Source of the DNA: JAXMHQ01 sp046346665
Lineage (GTDB): Bacteria; Verrucomicrobiota; Verrucomicrobiia; Limisphaerales; JAXMHQ01
Length of the DNA stretch: 64,000 nucleotides
Assembly (NCBI GenBank): GCA_046346665.1
Contig: JAXMHQ010000016.1
Span: forward strand, 1 to 64,000
Direction: 5' to 3'
In this document: positions 41,222-48,642 of the stretch, one piece after another
Numbering within the stretch: the first letter of the stretch is position 1
How the letters are laid out: each line of letters begins with the position of its first letter
The notes under the pieces: generated by a model
The model's database searches: none
The model's input: the letters and a program-made list of their open reading frames with translations, nothing else
Told to the model about the DNA's origin: nothing
Made by a program: the position numbers and the translations under genes

Positions 41222-44059
41222 TCAGGGAATCGGCACCGCGTCCGCGGGGACCGATTTCAGCAGCGCGGCCACGTCCTGCAATCGCTCCAATTGCGGTCCT
41301 GAGATGAGCCCCTCGGGATCGGGGGGAACATCCAGCAGGTAATTTGCCTTGCGCGAATTGCACAGTTTTAAGCGGTCGACGATCTGCTCGGCGGTCTGCA
41401 TGTCGGCGGGTTGTTTGATTTCCATCCAGAACCAGCGCTGACCGTTTTGGAGCGTATCGCAGACTTCAGCGGGGAGGGTGTTGGTCGCCGGCGGGAGCTG
41501 GTGCGCCCAGGGAAATTCGTAACTGAGCGCGTCGGAATCCTTGAGGTCATGGGCGTTGTTGCCGAGGACGAGGCAGTGCGGTTGCAGGGATTTGACGAAC
41601 GCGAAAATGTCCGGCCAGTCTTTTCCGGTGTAGGGATTGTTCCATTGATCGATCCAGAGCAGGTCGACGGGCCCGTAACGGGTGAGCAATTCCTGGAGCT
41701 GTTTTTTCATGAACGCGGTGTAATCGCCGGCGGCCTCGGGCGGCAGTCCGTGGAGGTTGGGTTTGCCGGGCGGAGGCGCGTTGTGATGATTGGTGTCGGA
41801 GTAATCGCCCGGGAAACAATAATAGAACCCGACCTTCAATCCGCGCGAGCGGCAGGCGTCGACGAATTCCCGGACGATGTCGCCTTTTCCATCTTTGTAG
41901 TTCTTGAAAAGCGTGATGTCATGGTCGGTCACCGCGCTGTCGTAGAGCGCGATGCCCTCGGTGTGTTTGACGGTGAGGACCATGTAGGTCATCCCGGTTT
42001 CTTTCGCGAGGTCCGCCCATTGATTGCAGTCGAGTTTGGCCGGGTGAAACAGGGCAGGATCCTCGTAGCCGCCGGCCCAGTCGTTGTCGGCGGCGGTGCC
42101 GAGGTTGAAATGGACGAACATGCCGAAGCGCCAGTTCATGAAATCCCGCTGCTCGGGCGTGAGCGCCGCGGCAGGCGGCCGGTTTTCGAGTTTCCAATAA
42201 ATGGCGTAACGCTCGTGGTGGACGCGGAAGAACGGGGCGAGGGGGATCTCGGGTCCGTCGGGCGCGAGGCGCAGCGAGAATTTCAGCGGGCTGCCGGCCG
42301 GGCGCACGGCGGCGAGCAATTGATCCGCGGCCCCGCGGAAAGGCGGCACGGGCGGGACGGGGAGCTTCACGAAATCGGTCTGGTGCCGGGTGATCTGGCC
42401 GTTGGGCGGGAGGTTGCTGGTGCCGAGTTCACCGGCCAGGACGACAGGCCCGTAGAGGATCGCAACCTGGCTCGGGTCGCCCGGCAGGGACTCCAGCCGG
42501 AGTTGCATGGGGAACGTCAGTTGGACGCGGTCGCCGGTGCGCCAGGTGCGGTCCACGGCGAAATAGGAGCCTGGATTGGTGGACAGGAGTTCGGTCCCGT
42601 TCACGCGGACGGAGAGCGTTTGAGCCCAGGCGGGGTGGCGCACCTGGAGCACGAACCGAGTGGGAGCCAGGCATTCAAAGGCCAGGACGGAAGTGTCCGC
42701 ATCGGGGAATTGTGTTTCCTGCCGCAGGTTCACGCCTTTCTGCTTCCAGCGCACCGTGGACGCCACGAACAGGTTGACGAACAGCTCGTCGGCCGAGTGG
42801 GCGTAGAGGGCTTCGCTGTAGCGGCCGGGATTTTCCATGCCGGTGCCGACGCAGCACCAGAAGGATTGCAGCGGTGTGGAATAGGTTTTGAAACAGCCGG
42901 ACTGCATGGCCACGAGATAGGTCATCATGCCGCTGTCGGGATCCTGGGAAGCCAGGATGTGATTGTAGAGGCCGCGCTCGTAGAAATCCATGTAGCCTGC
43001 GGACGGATCCCAGGCGAACAGGTGCCGGGTCAGTTTGAGCATGTTGTAGGTGTTGCAGGTTTCGGCGGTTTCGGGCGAGAGATGTTTTGAAAACTCGTTG
43101 GTCGGGAAGAAGTGTTCCTTGTCGCTGTGGCCGCCGATGACGAAGGATCGGTTCAGGGCGACGTAACGCCAGAAGTTGGTGGCGATGTCGCGGAAGCGGG
43201 GGTCGGCGGAGAGTTCGTATTGGCGGGCGGCGCCGATGATTTTGGGGATCTGGGTGTTGGCGTGGAGACCGTCGAGCTTGTCTTCACCGGCGGCGAGCGG
43301 GCCGAGGACGGCCTCGTGGTTGAACGCGCGGGCCAGGACGGCGTAATCGCGGTTGCCGGTGACGGCGTAAAGGTTGGCGAGGACCTCGTTCATGCCGCCG
43401 TGCTCGTTCGACAGCGCGGCCTGCATTTGTTCGGTGGAGAGTTTGTCCACACGCCTGCGCAGCCATTCGGCCATCCGTTTCAAAACGGCCAGCGCCTCCC
43501 GGTCATCGCAATACTGGTAGACGTCCAGCAACCCGGCCATGATCTTGTGCAGGGTGTAATACGGCGCCCAGACCGGCTGGTTGCGGTCGACCCGGTCGAA
43601 CAACGACTCGGGATAGGCGGACAGGTAACCGCGCCCGTAGCCTTTGGAGGTCATGGCGGCCTGGCATTTGTCGAGCTGGGCGACGACATAGACCGCGCGT
43701 TTTTTCAATTCCGGATCGCCCGTGGCGGCGTAGAGCAGGGCGCAGGCGCTCAGATAATGCCCCACGCTGTGGCCGCGCAATTCGCAATCCGGTTTTTCCC
43801 AGCCGTCGAGGGGCTCGGCACTGGTCGGCAGGCCCGCCGTGACGCGGAAATTGTAGAGGAGCCGGTCGGGATCAAGGCTGAGCACATAGGCCTTGTCGCG
43901 CAGGAGAGCATCGCGGAACGGCCCGTCGAGGAGGCGCACGGCGGCGGGATCGAAAGGCTGCGCGCGGGGCGGCGCTTTGTCGGGCACGATGGATGCCGGG
44001 GAAAACGGGGCGCTCAGCAGCAGGAGTGAAACAACAGGAAAAAGGAGTCGAGCGGACAT
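41222..44059 (-). CDS. secreted two-domain enzyme: GH127-like (beta-L-arabinofuranosidase) fused to a GH29-like (alpha-L-fucosidase) domain
   Basis: About 945 residues after a signal peptide (LLFPVVSLLLLSAPFSPAS). The first about 620 residues are a GH127/DUF1680 (alpha/alpha)6 barrel: LRGHSVGHYLSACAL, GYGRGYLSAYP, EHGGMNEVLANLY, HANTQIPKI, ETCNTYNMLKLTRHLF and FWCCVGTGMENPGRY, the Cys-containing motifs around the zinc/catalytic site. From about 645 a GH29-like barrel follows (WRFGMFVHFNLGTA, MTYMVLTVKHTEGIALYDS, GLKVGFYYCFPGDY, VDLLWIDQWNNPY with the likely nucleophile Asp). Both activities in one chain would help strip arabinose- and fucose-bearing side chains; exact specificities are inference. 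Confidence 0.88.
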   Translation of the reverse strand: MSARLLFPVVSLLLLSAPFSPASIVPDKAPPRAQPFDPAAVRLLDGPFRDALLRDKAYVLSLDPDRLLYNFRVTAGLPTSAEPLDGWEKPDCELRGHSVGHYLSACALLYAATGDPELKKRAVYVVAQLDKCQAAMTSKGYGRGYLSAYPESLFDRVDRNQPVWAPYYTLHKIMAGLLDVYQYCDDREALAVLKRMAEWLRRRVDKLSTEQMQAALSNEHGGMNEVLANLYAVTGNRDYAVLARAFNHEAVLGPLAAGEDKLDGLHANTQIPKIIGAARQYELSADPRFRDIATNFWRYVALNRSFVIGGHSDKEHFFPTNEFSKHLSPETAETCNTYNMLKLTRHLFAWDPSAGYMDFYERGLYNHILASQDPDSGMMTYLVAMQSGCFKTYSTPLQSFWCCVGTGMENPGRYSEALYAHSADELFVNLFVASTVRWKQKGVNLRQETQFPDADTSVLAFECLAPTRFVLQVRHPAWAQTLSVRVNGTELLSTNPGSYFAVDRTWRTGDRVQLTFPMQLRLESLPGDPSQVAILYGPVVLAGELGTSNLPPNGQITRHQTDFVKLPVPPVPPFRGAADQLLAAVRPAGSPLKFSLRLAPDGPEIPLAPFFRVHHERYAIYWKLENRPPAAALTPEQRDFMNWRFGMFVHFNLGTAADNDWAGGYEDPALFHPAKLDCNQWADLAKETGMTYMVLTVKHTEGIALYDSAVTDHDITLFKNYKDGKGDIVREFVDACRSRGLKVGFYYCFPGDYSDTNHHNAPPPGKPNLHGLPPEAAGDYTAFMKKQLQELLTRYGPVDLLWIDQWNNPYTGKDWPDIFAFVKSLQPHCLVLGNNAHDLKDSDALSYEFPWAHQLPPATNTLPAEVCDTLQNGQRWFWMEIKQPADMQTAEQIVDRLKLCNSRKANYLLDVPPDPEGLISGPQLERLQDVAALLKSVPADAVPIP

Positions 44060-44066
44060 GCCATGG

Positions 44067-44095
44067 AGAATCCTCCAGCCGTTTATTGATGTCAA
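44067..44095 (-). promoter_or_regulatory. sigma-70-like promoter of the GH127-GH29 gene
   Basis: TTGACA (44095-44090, consensus), 17-base spacer, GATTCT (44072-44067), 7 bases before the ATG at 44059. Confidence 0.5.
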
Positions 44096-44098
44096 TTG

Positions 44099-44175
44099 CC
44101 CGCAGATCACGCGGACCACGCAGAATTCCTCCGGAACCCGGTTCAGTTTTCTGCGTGATCTGCTTGATCTGCGGG
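44099..44175. repeat. inverted element of tandem 9-base words (GCAGATCAC)
   Basis: Left arm GCAGATCAC, GCGGACCAC, GCAGA (44099-44124); core ATTCCTCCGGAACCCGG and a few bases; right arm TCTGCGTG, ATCTGCTTG, ATCTGCGGG (44150-44175). It fills the gap between the ends of thrS and the GH127-GH29 promoter. Confidence 0.78.
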
Positions 44176-44189
44176 CACGCGGCTTTGGT

Positions 44190-46205
44190 TCAGGCCCTTC
44201 GCTCTTTGATGGCGGAGAGAATGTCGGCGACGACTTCGGTTTTGGGCTTGGCGCCGAGGTTGCCTTTGCCGTGGAGCCGGACGCTGACGGCGCCGGCTTC
44301 GCGGTCGCGGTTGCCGATGACGAGCATGGTGTGGACCTTGGTTTTTTCGGCGTCCTGGACCTTGCCGTTGATCTTGTTGCTGCCGAGGTCGGCGCTGACG
44401 CGGACGCGGTGGGCGCGGAGTTCGTTGACGATGCCCTGCGCGTAGGCGACGAGGGGTTCGTCCTCGCCGATGGTCATGACGCGGACCTGGTCGGGGGCCA
44501 GCCAGAGCGGGAAATTGCCGGCGTAATGTTCGATGAGGAACCCGATGAACCGCTCATGCGTGCCGAGCGGCGCGCGATGGATGCAGAGCGGCGTTTTGTC
44601 GGTGTTGTCGCGGTCGCGGTAAACCAGCCCGAACCGGGCGGGCACGGCGAAATCGACCTGGTTGGTGGCGAGGGTGAATTCGCGGCCGATGACGCTCCAG
44701 ACCTGGACGTCGATTTTGGGTCCGTAGAACGCGGCTTCGTTGGGGACTTCGACGTAATTGATTTTGGAATCGATGAGAACCTGGCGGACCATGTCCTCGG
44801 TTTGTTTCCAGAGGGCGGGTTCGTTGACGAATTTCTGGCCGAGCTTGGCGGGGTCGTGCGTGCTGAAGCGCATGACATATTTCTCGATCCCGAAGATCTT
44901 GAAATATTTCAGGTACATTTCGTTCACGGCGTTGAACTCGGCGGCGAACTGTTCAGGGGTGCAATAGATGTGCGCGTCGTTCATGTTGAGCGAGCGGACG
45001 CGCATGAGGCCGAAGAGTTCGCCGGACTGCTCGTAGCGGTAGCAGGTGCCGTATTCGGCGAGGCGGAGGGGCAGGTCGCGGTAGCTGCGGGGTTCGGCGG
45101 CGAAGATGCGATGGTGATGCGGGCAATTCATCGCCTTGAGGTAATAACGTTCGCCGAGCTTTTCCTGCTGGAGCGTGATGTCGAAGGATTCCTTTTCGAG
45201 TTCCTGGATCCGGGACGGGCTGGCGGCGGCGCCGGGGGCCTTGAGCTTGATCAATTCGTCGACGATGACGAATTTGCGCCGGGTGAGTTCCTCGTGTTTG
45301 GCGCGTTCCTGTTGTTCCAGGAGGGTCATGGCCGGGAACATGGATTCGGCGTAATACGGCAGGTGGCCGGAGGTGTTGTACATCTTCTCGCGGGCGAGGT
45401 GCGGCGTCTTGACGCGCACATAGCCGGCGTCGAACTCGGTTTCCTTGGCGAGAGTCTCGAGTTCCTCGACCAGCACGGTGCCCCTGGGCAGCCAGAGCGG
45501 CATGCCGGGGCCGACGAATTCGGTGTCGATGGCGAACAGCCCCATCTCCTGGCCGATCTTGCGATGATCGCGCTGTTTGGCCTCCTCGATCATCTTGAAA
45601 TAGGCCTCGAGCTCGGTCTTGTTCTTAAACGCGGTGCCGTAAATGCGCTGGAGCTGCGGGTTCCGTTCGTCGCCCTTGTAATACGCGCTGGCGACCGTGG
45701 TGAGCTTGAACGCGCCGATGTTGCCGGTGCGCATCACGTGCGGCCCGGCGCAGAGATCAATGAAATCGCCGTTCTTGTAATAGGTGATCTGTTCGCCTTC
45801 GGGAATGGACTCGAGATTGCCGAGCTTGAACTTGCTCGGGTTGCCAGGGCGCTCGGCCAGACCGCCGAGCCGGCCGCTCTGGGAATCCTGGATCGCCTGC
45901 TCGCGTGTGACGACAATTCTTTCGAAAGGATTGTTCGCCTTGATCTCCTTTTTCATCTCCGCCTCGATGGCGGGGAAGTCCTCGGGCGAAATCCGGTGCT
46001 TCAGGTCGACGTCGTAATAGAAACCGTTTTCCACCGGCGGCCCGGCGGCGAACTGGGCGTCGGGCCAGAGGCGCAGAATGGCCGTGGCCAGGACGTGGGC
46101 GCAGGAATGCCGGAGGCGCTCGAGATCGGTCATTTTCGCCCGGTCATCGAGGGTTTTCCGTTCCGGGTTGGGCTGTGCGGGCTGCGGTTCAATTTTTTCG
46201 GACAT
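44190..46205 (-). CDS. thrS: threonyl-tRNA synthetase ThrS
   Basis: Charges tRNA-Thr. 671 residues from the ATG at 46205. The N-terminal TGS domain is absent: the editing domain (RHSCAHVL, then DLCAGPHV, carrying the HxxxH and Cys of the editing site) begins at about residue 31. Class II catalytic core: motif 2 region YGTCYRYEQSGELFGLMRVRSLNMNDAHIY, MNCPHHHRIF (zinc Cys), KIDVQVWSVIGREF, motif 3 HRAPLGTHERFIGFL; C-terminal anticodon domain WLAPDQVRVMTI to the end. Upstream lie a terminator and a short Thr-codon reading frame that look like an attenuator. The leader also holds a 9-base-word element. Confidence 0.95.
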   Translation of the reverse strand: MSEKIEPQPAQPNPERKTLDDRAKMTDLERLRHSCAHVLATAILRLWPDAQFAAGPPVENGFYYDVDLKHRISPEDFPAIEAEMKKEIKANNPFERIVVTREQAIQDSQSGRLGGLAERPGNPSKFKLGNLESIPEGEQITYYKNGDFIDLCAGPHVMRTGNIGAFKLTTVASAYYKGDERNPQLQRIYGTAFKNKTELEAYFKMIEEAKQRDHRKIGQEMGLFAIDTEFVGPGMPLWLPRGTVLVEELETLAKETEFDAGYVRVKTPHLAREKMYNTSGHLPYYAESMFPAMTLLEQQERAKHEELTRRKFVIVDELIKLKAPGAAASPSRIQELEKESFDITLQQEKLGERYYLKAMNCPHHHRIFAAEPRSYRDLPLRLAEYGTCYRYEQSGELFGLMRVRSLNMNDAHIYCTPEQFAAEFNAVNEMYLKYFKIFGIEKYVMRFSTHDPAKLGQKFVNEPALWKQTEDMVRQVLIDSKINYVEVPNEAAFYGPKIDVQVWSVIGREFTLATNQVDFAVPARFGLVYRDRDNTDKTPLCIHRAPLGTHERFIGFLIEHYAGNFPLWLAPDQVRVMTIGEDEPLVAYAQGIVNELRAHRVRVSADLGSNKINGKVQDAEKTKVHTMLVIGNRDREAGAVSVRLHGKGNLGAKPKTEVVADILSAIKERRA

Positions 46206-46215
46206 AAATATCGGT

Positions 46216-46290
46216 TCGCGCGAAGGCCGCGAAGGCGGCGAAGAGCGTTGAAAAGGAGACCCTTCGCTCACTTAGCGTGCTTCGCGCGAC
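46216..46290. repeat. inverted element of tandem 9-base words (CGAAGGCNG) in the thrS leader
   Basis: Left arm CGCGAAGGC, CGCGAAGGC, GGCGAAGAG (46216-46250); core TTGAAAAGGAGAC; right arm CTTCGCTCA, CTTAGCGTG, CTTCGCGCG (46262-46290). It lies between the terminator and the thrS start, so it would be part of the read-through mRNA leader. Confidence 0.68.
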
Positions 46291-46300
46291 AAATTCACAA

Positions 46301-46336
46301 ACAAAAACGCCTCGAACCGGCGGGGTTGAGGCGTTG
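46301..46336 (-). terminator. rho-independent terminator in the thrS leader (probable attenuator)
   Basis: On the minus strand AACGCCTC-AACC and GGTT-C-GAGGCGTT form a 12-pair stem with one bulged base around the loop CCGCC, followed by a T-rich run (GTTTTTGTTTG). It stands 95 bases before the thrS ATG and about 26 bases after the stop of a Thr-rich mini reading frame. It could also simply end transcripts of the upstream kinase gene. Confidence 0.85.
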
Positions 46337-46362
46337 TGCGTCCGCGGGGTGGCCGCGAACGC

Positions 46363-46398
46363 TAAAGCGTCGTCGTCATGTCGGGTCGACCGAACATG
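46363..46398 (-). CDS. putative threonine leader peptide (MFGRPDMTTTL) of thrS
   Basis: Twelve codons including the stop: ATG TTC GGT CGA CCC GAC ATG ACG ACG ACG CTT TAG. Three consecutive Thr codons sit just before the stop, next to a hairpin (GCGTTCGCGG with CCGCGGACGC) and then a strong terminator before thrS. The ATG lies 7 bases after a -10 box, so it would be read from a leaderless transcript. By analogy with thrL-type attenuation, stalling at Thr codons when charged tRNA-Thr is scarce would favour read-through into thrS. The mini ORF is too short to prove by codon use. Confidence 0.55.
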
Positions 46399-46405
46399 GA
46401 GCGGA

Positions 46406-46433
46406 GGCTAGCAAAACGGGCTGCAAAAGCAAA
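46406..46433 (-). promoter_or_regulatory. candidate promoter of the thrS leader
   Basis: TTGCTT (46433-46428), 16-base spacer ending TGC, TAGCCT (46411-46406). It has the extended TGC seen at lgt. Transcription would start about at the leader-peptide ATG. Confidence 0.5.
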
Positions 46434-46454
46434 TCGAATCCGGAAAGTGTCGGT

Positions 46455-46478
46455 CCGCAATCTGACGGCTGCGGCTAC
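46455..46478. repeat. REP-like palindrome (CGATCGCGGCTAC family), copy 3
   Basis: A diverged copy (CCGCAATCTGACGG...CGGCTAC). Its GTAGCCGC end supplies the TAG stop codon of the histidine kinase gene (46477-46475), exactly as copy 1 does for miaA. Confidence 0.65.
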
Positions 46479-48493
46479 CTCTTTGCGGCTGCGTCCGCAC
46501 CAGTCCGGGAAGTGAGCCGGTGAAGGAGCTCGTTGAGTTCGTGGACCCGGGGCGGTTTGCCGACGAGGGCGTCGACGCTGGGGGCGGATTCCCCGTCTTC
46601 CTTCATCATGGTGCCCCAGCCGGTCATCATGATGACGGGAGTAGCGGGGGATTCGGACTTGATGGTGCGGGCGACCTGGTGTCCGTCGAGGTCGGGCATG
46701 CCGAGGTCGGTGATGACGGCTTCGAAAGGCTTGGAACTCTGGCGGGCGCGGCGGAACAATTCGAGGCCTTGTTTGCCGGAAGCGGCGAGTTCAATTTTAT
46801 GGTGGCAATGGCCAAGGCAATCGCTGAGGAGTTGGCGCATCTGGGGTTCGTCGTCGATGCAAAGCACGTTGAGCGAACGCCGCTGCTGGTCGCCGGCGGG
46901 CAGCGGGGATGGGGAGGAGACGAGCCGTTCGCGGCAGGGGAACGTGAGGCGGACGCAGGTGCCCTTGCCGGGTGCGCTGTCGATTTCGATGGTGCCGTCG
47001 TGGCGTTGCATCATGCCGTAGACCATGGCGAGGCCGAGGCCGGTGCCGCCGCGCTGGGCCTTGGTGGAGAAGAAAGGTTCGAGGCACCGCTGGCGGGTGC
47101 GTTCGTCCATGCCGACGCCGTTGTCGCGGACTTCGACCTGCAGGCAGGCTTCGGAGGATTCCGTGTCGCCGTTGCGGCCGCCGGAGCGGACGAGGGCGCG
47201 CGTGGCGAGGGTGATCGTGCCGCCTTGGGGCAGGGCGTCAACGGCGTTGAAAATCAGATTGATGAGGGCTTCCCGAAGGTCGCTGGGTTCGCTGAGAATG
47301 CAGGGGACATCCGGCTGCAGCTCGCGCTGGACCTGGATGGAGATGCCCTGGCGCTGGGAGACGTCGCGCCAGCGGGGGCGGGTGAGGTCGATCACCTCTT
47401 CCATAATCTGGTTGATGCTGACCTTGGTGAGCTGTTCGGTGTCGGAGCGGCGCCGATAGAATTCGCGCATGCGGGCGACGATGTGGGCGATGTCGTCGCC
47501 GGACTTGTTGATGGTCTGCAGGTATTGCCGGGCAGTGTCCTCCGGGAGATTGGGCAGCATGTTCAGGAGGAGTTCCGAGTAGGCGACGATGGGGGAGAGG
47601 GCGTTGTTGACATCGTGGGCGACGCCGCTGGCCATCTGGCCAAGGGCGCGGAGTCGTTCCTGCTGGACGACGACCTGCTGGGTGCGGCGGAGTTCCTCGT
47701 AAGCTTTTTGGACGCCCTCGGTCAGGCGGACCTGGTCGTAGAGGTTGCGGCATTGTTCCTCGGTGGTGATTACCTTGACCTGGAGGGCTTCTTTTTCGGA
47801 GCGGACAGTGGTGATCTCGGCGAGGACCTGTTCGGCGTTGTAGCGGACTTCCTCGAGCACGAGGACGATCATGCTGACGGCGATGAAGAGCTGGAGGACG
47901 GCGGCAACGAGGAAGCCGGCGCTGTAAAGGTGTTCATAGCCGCGCTGCTGGGTGAACGGGTAACTGACGAGATACAATCCCCACAGGAGAAATCCGAGAG
48001 ACAACATGCCCGCGCCCACGTAGGGCATTTTTTTCCGGAGCCGGTAAAAACAGACCCCCGCGAACAGGCTGCCGAGCCCGACCAGGATAAACACGGGCAT
48101 TTGCATCTGGACCGCGTTGGTGAGGATCTGGGGGCTGACGAAGGTCCAGGTGAGGAGGAACAGCATGAACAAACCGAACAAACTTTGCCGGACGGCAAGG
48201 CCGAGGAACCGGAGGCTGCCCCAGAGCAGAAAGACGGCTGAGATGGCGACGCACCATTGCTTCAGGATGAACGTGAAATGGCCGGGGCCTGCGTTGGAGA
48301 CCGTGAGACTCAGCGTGAGCCACAGGGCATAAAAGAGCCAGGCCGCCGTCCACACGGTGAAATATTCCCGCTTGGTGTAGCGGTTCAGGTAATAGAACAG
48401 CCCGACCAGCACCCAGACGCTCAAGAGCGAAACGATGAGTGTCGCATGCAGGTACTGGCTCGAAAAATCGAGGGAAATACCTTCAAATTTCAT
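46475..48493 (-). CDS. membrane hybrid sensor histidine kinase with C-terminal receiver domain
   Basis: About 672 residues. The N-terminal about 215 residues carry some seven hydrophobic helices (ATLIVSLLSVWVLVGLFYYL to AAVLQLFIAVSMIVLVLEE), a membrane sensor region. A coiled-coil linker (RSEKEALQVKVITTEEQC) is followed by HisKA with the phospho-His in GVAHDVNNALSPIV, and by HATPase_c (NLIFNAVDAL, DNGVGMDE, GGTGLGLAMVYG). The receiver domain (VLCIDDEPQMR, acceptor Asp in AVITDLGMPDLDG, MMTGWG) completes the chain. No separate response regulator is adjacent; signal and target are unknown. The ATG at 48493 begins the first helix region. Confidence 0.9.
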   Translation of the reverse strand: MKFEGISLDFSSQYLHATLIVSLLSVWVLVGLFYYLNRYTKREYFTVWTAAWLFYALWLTLSLTVSNAGPGHFTFILKQWCVAISAVFLLWGSLRFLGLAVRQSLFGLFMLFLLTWTFVSPQILTNAVQMQMPVFILVGLGSLFAGVCFYRLRKKMPYVGAGMLSLGFLLWGLYLVSYPFTQQRGYEHLYSAGFLVAAVLQLFIAVSMIVLVLEEVRYNAEQVLAEITTVRSEKEALQVKVITTEEQCRNLYDQVRLTEGVQKAYEELRRTQQVVVQQERLRALGQMASGVAHDVNNALSPIVAYSELLLNMLPNLPEDTARQYLQTINKSGDDIAHIVARMREFYRRRSDTEQLTKVSINQIMEEVIDLTRPRWRDVSQRQGISIQVQRELQPDVPCILSEPSDLREALINLIFNAVDALPQGGTITLATRALVRSGGRNGDTESSEACLQVEVRDNGVGMDERTRQRCLEPFFSTKAQRGGTGLGLAMVYGMMQRHDGTIEIDSAPGKGTCVRLTFPCRERLVSSPSPLPAGDQQRRSLNVLCIDDEPQMRQLLSDCLGHCHHKIELAASGKQGLELFRRARQSSKPFEAVITDLGMPDLDGHQVARTIKSESPATPVIMMTGWGTMMKEDGESAPSVDALVGKPPRVHELNELLHRLTSRTGADAAAKR

Positions 48494-48607
48494 AGTAAAC
48501 ACGCTGTCCAACCGAGTTCGATCAACCTCCACGTAGCATTCCCCGCGCCAACCGTGCAGACTTTAGGAGTCCGATGGTGGCCCGGGGTCCCGGGGTCAAC
48601 TTTGTGG

Positions 48608-48637
48608 TTCAGATCGGGGGCGGGGGCGGGTTAGGAT
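48608..48637 (+). promoter_or_regulatory. candidate promoter of polX
   Basis: TTCAGA (48608-48613), 18-base G-rich spacer, TAGGAT (48632-48637), 5 bases before the ATG at 48643. Confidence 0.45.
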
Positions 48638-48642
48638 GCGTC

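Noticed and set aside
41411..44029. Plus-strand open frames opposite the GH127-GH29 gene
   Set aside because: Both long frames are antisense shadows; the minus-strand protein has signal peptide, catalytic motifs and promoter.
46475..46500. T-box riboswitch before thrS
   Set aside because: No AGGGTGGNACCGCG-type T-box sequence or specifier-loop stem is visible between 46205 and 46475; the Thr-codon frame plus terminator explains the region better.
43893..46523. An 876-codon open frame on the plus strand
   Set aside because: Antisense to thrS and the end of the GH127-GH29 gene; its repetitive Gly/Ala/Asp/Glu translation has no motif.
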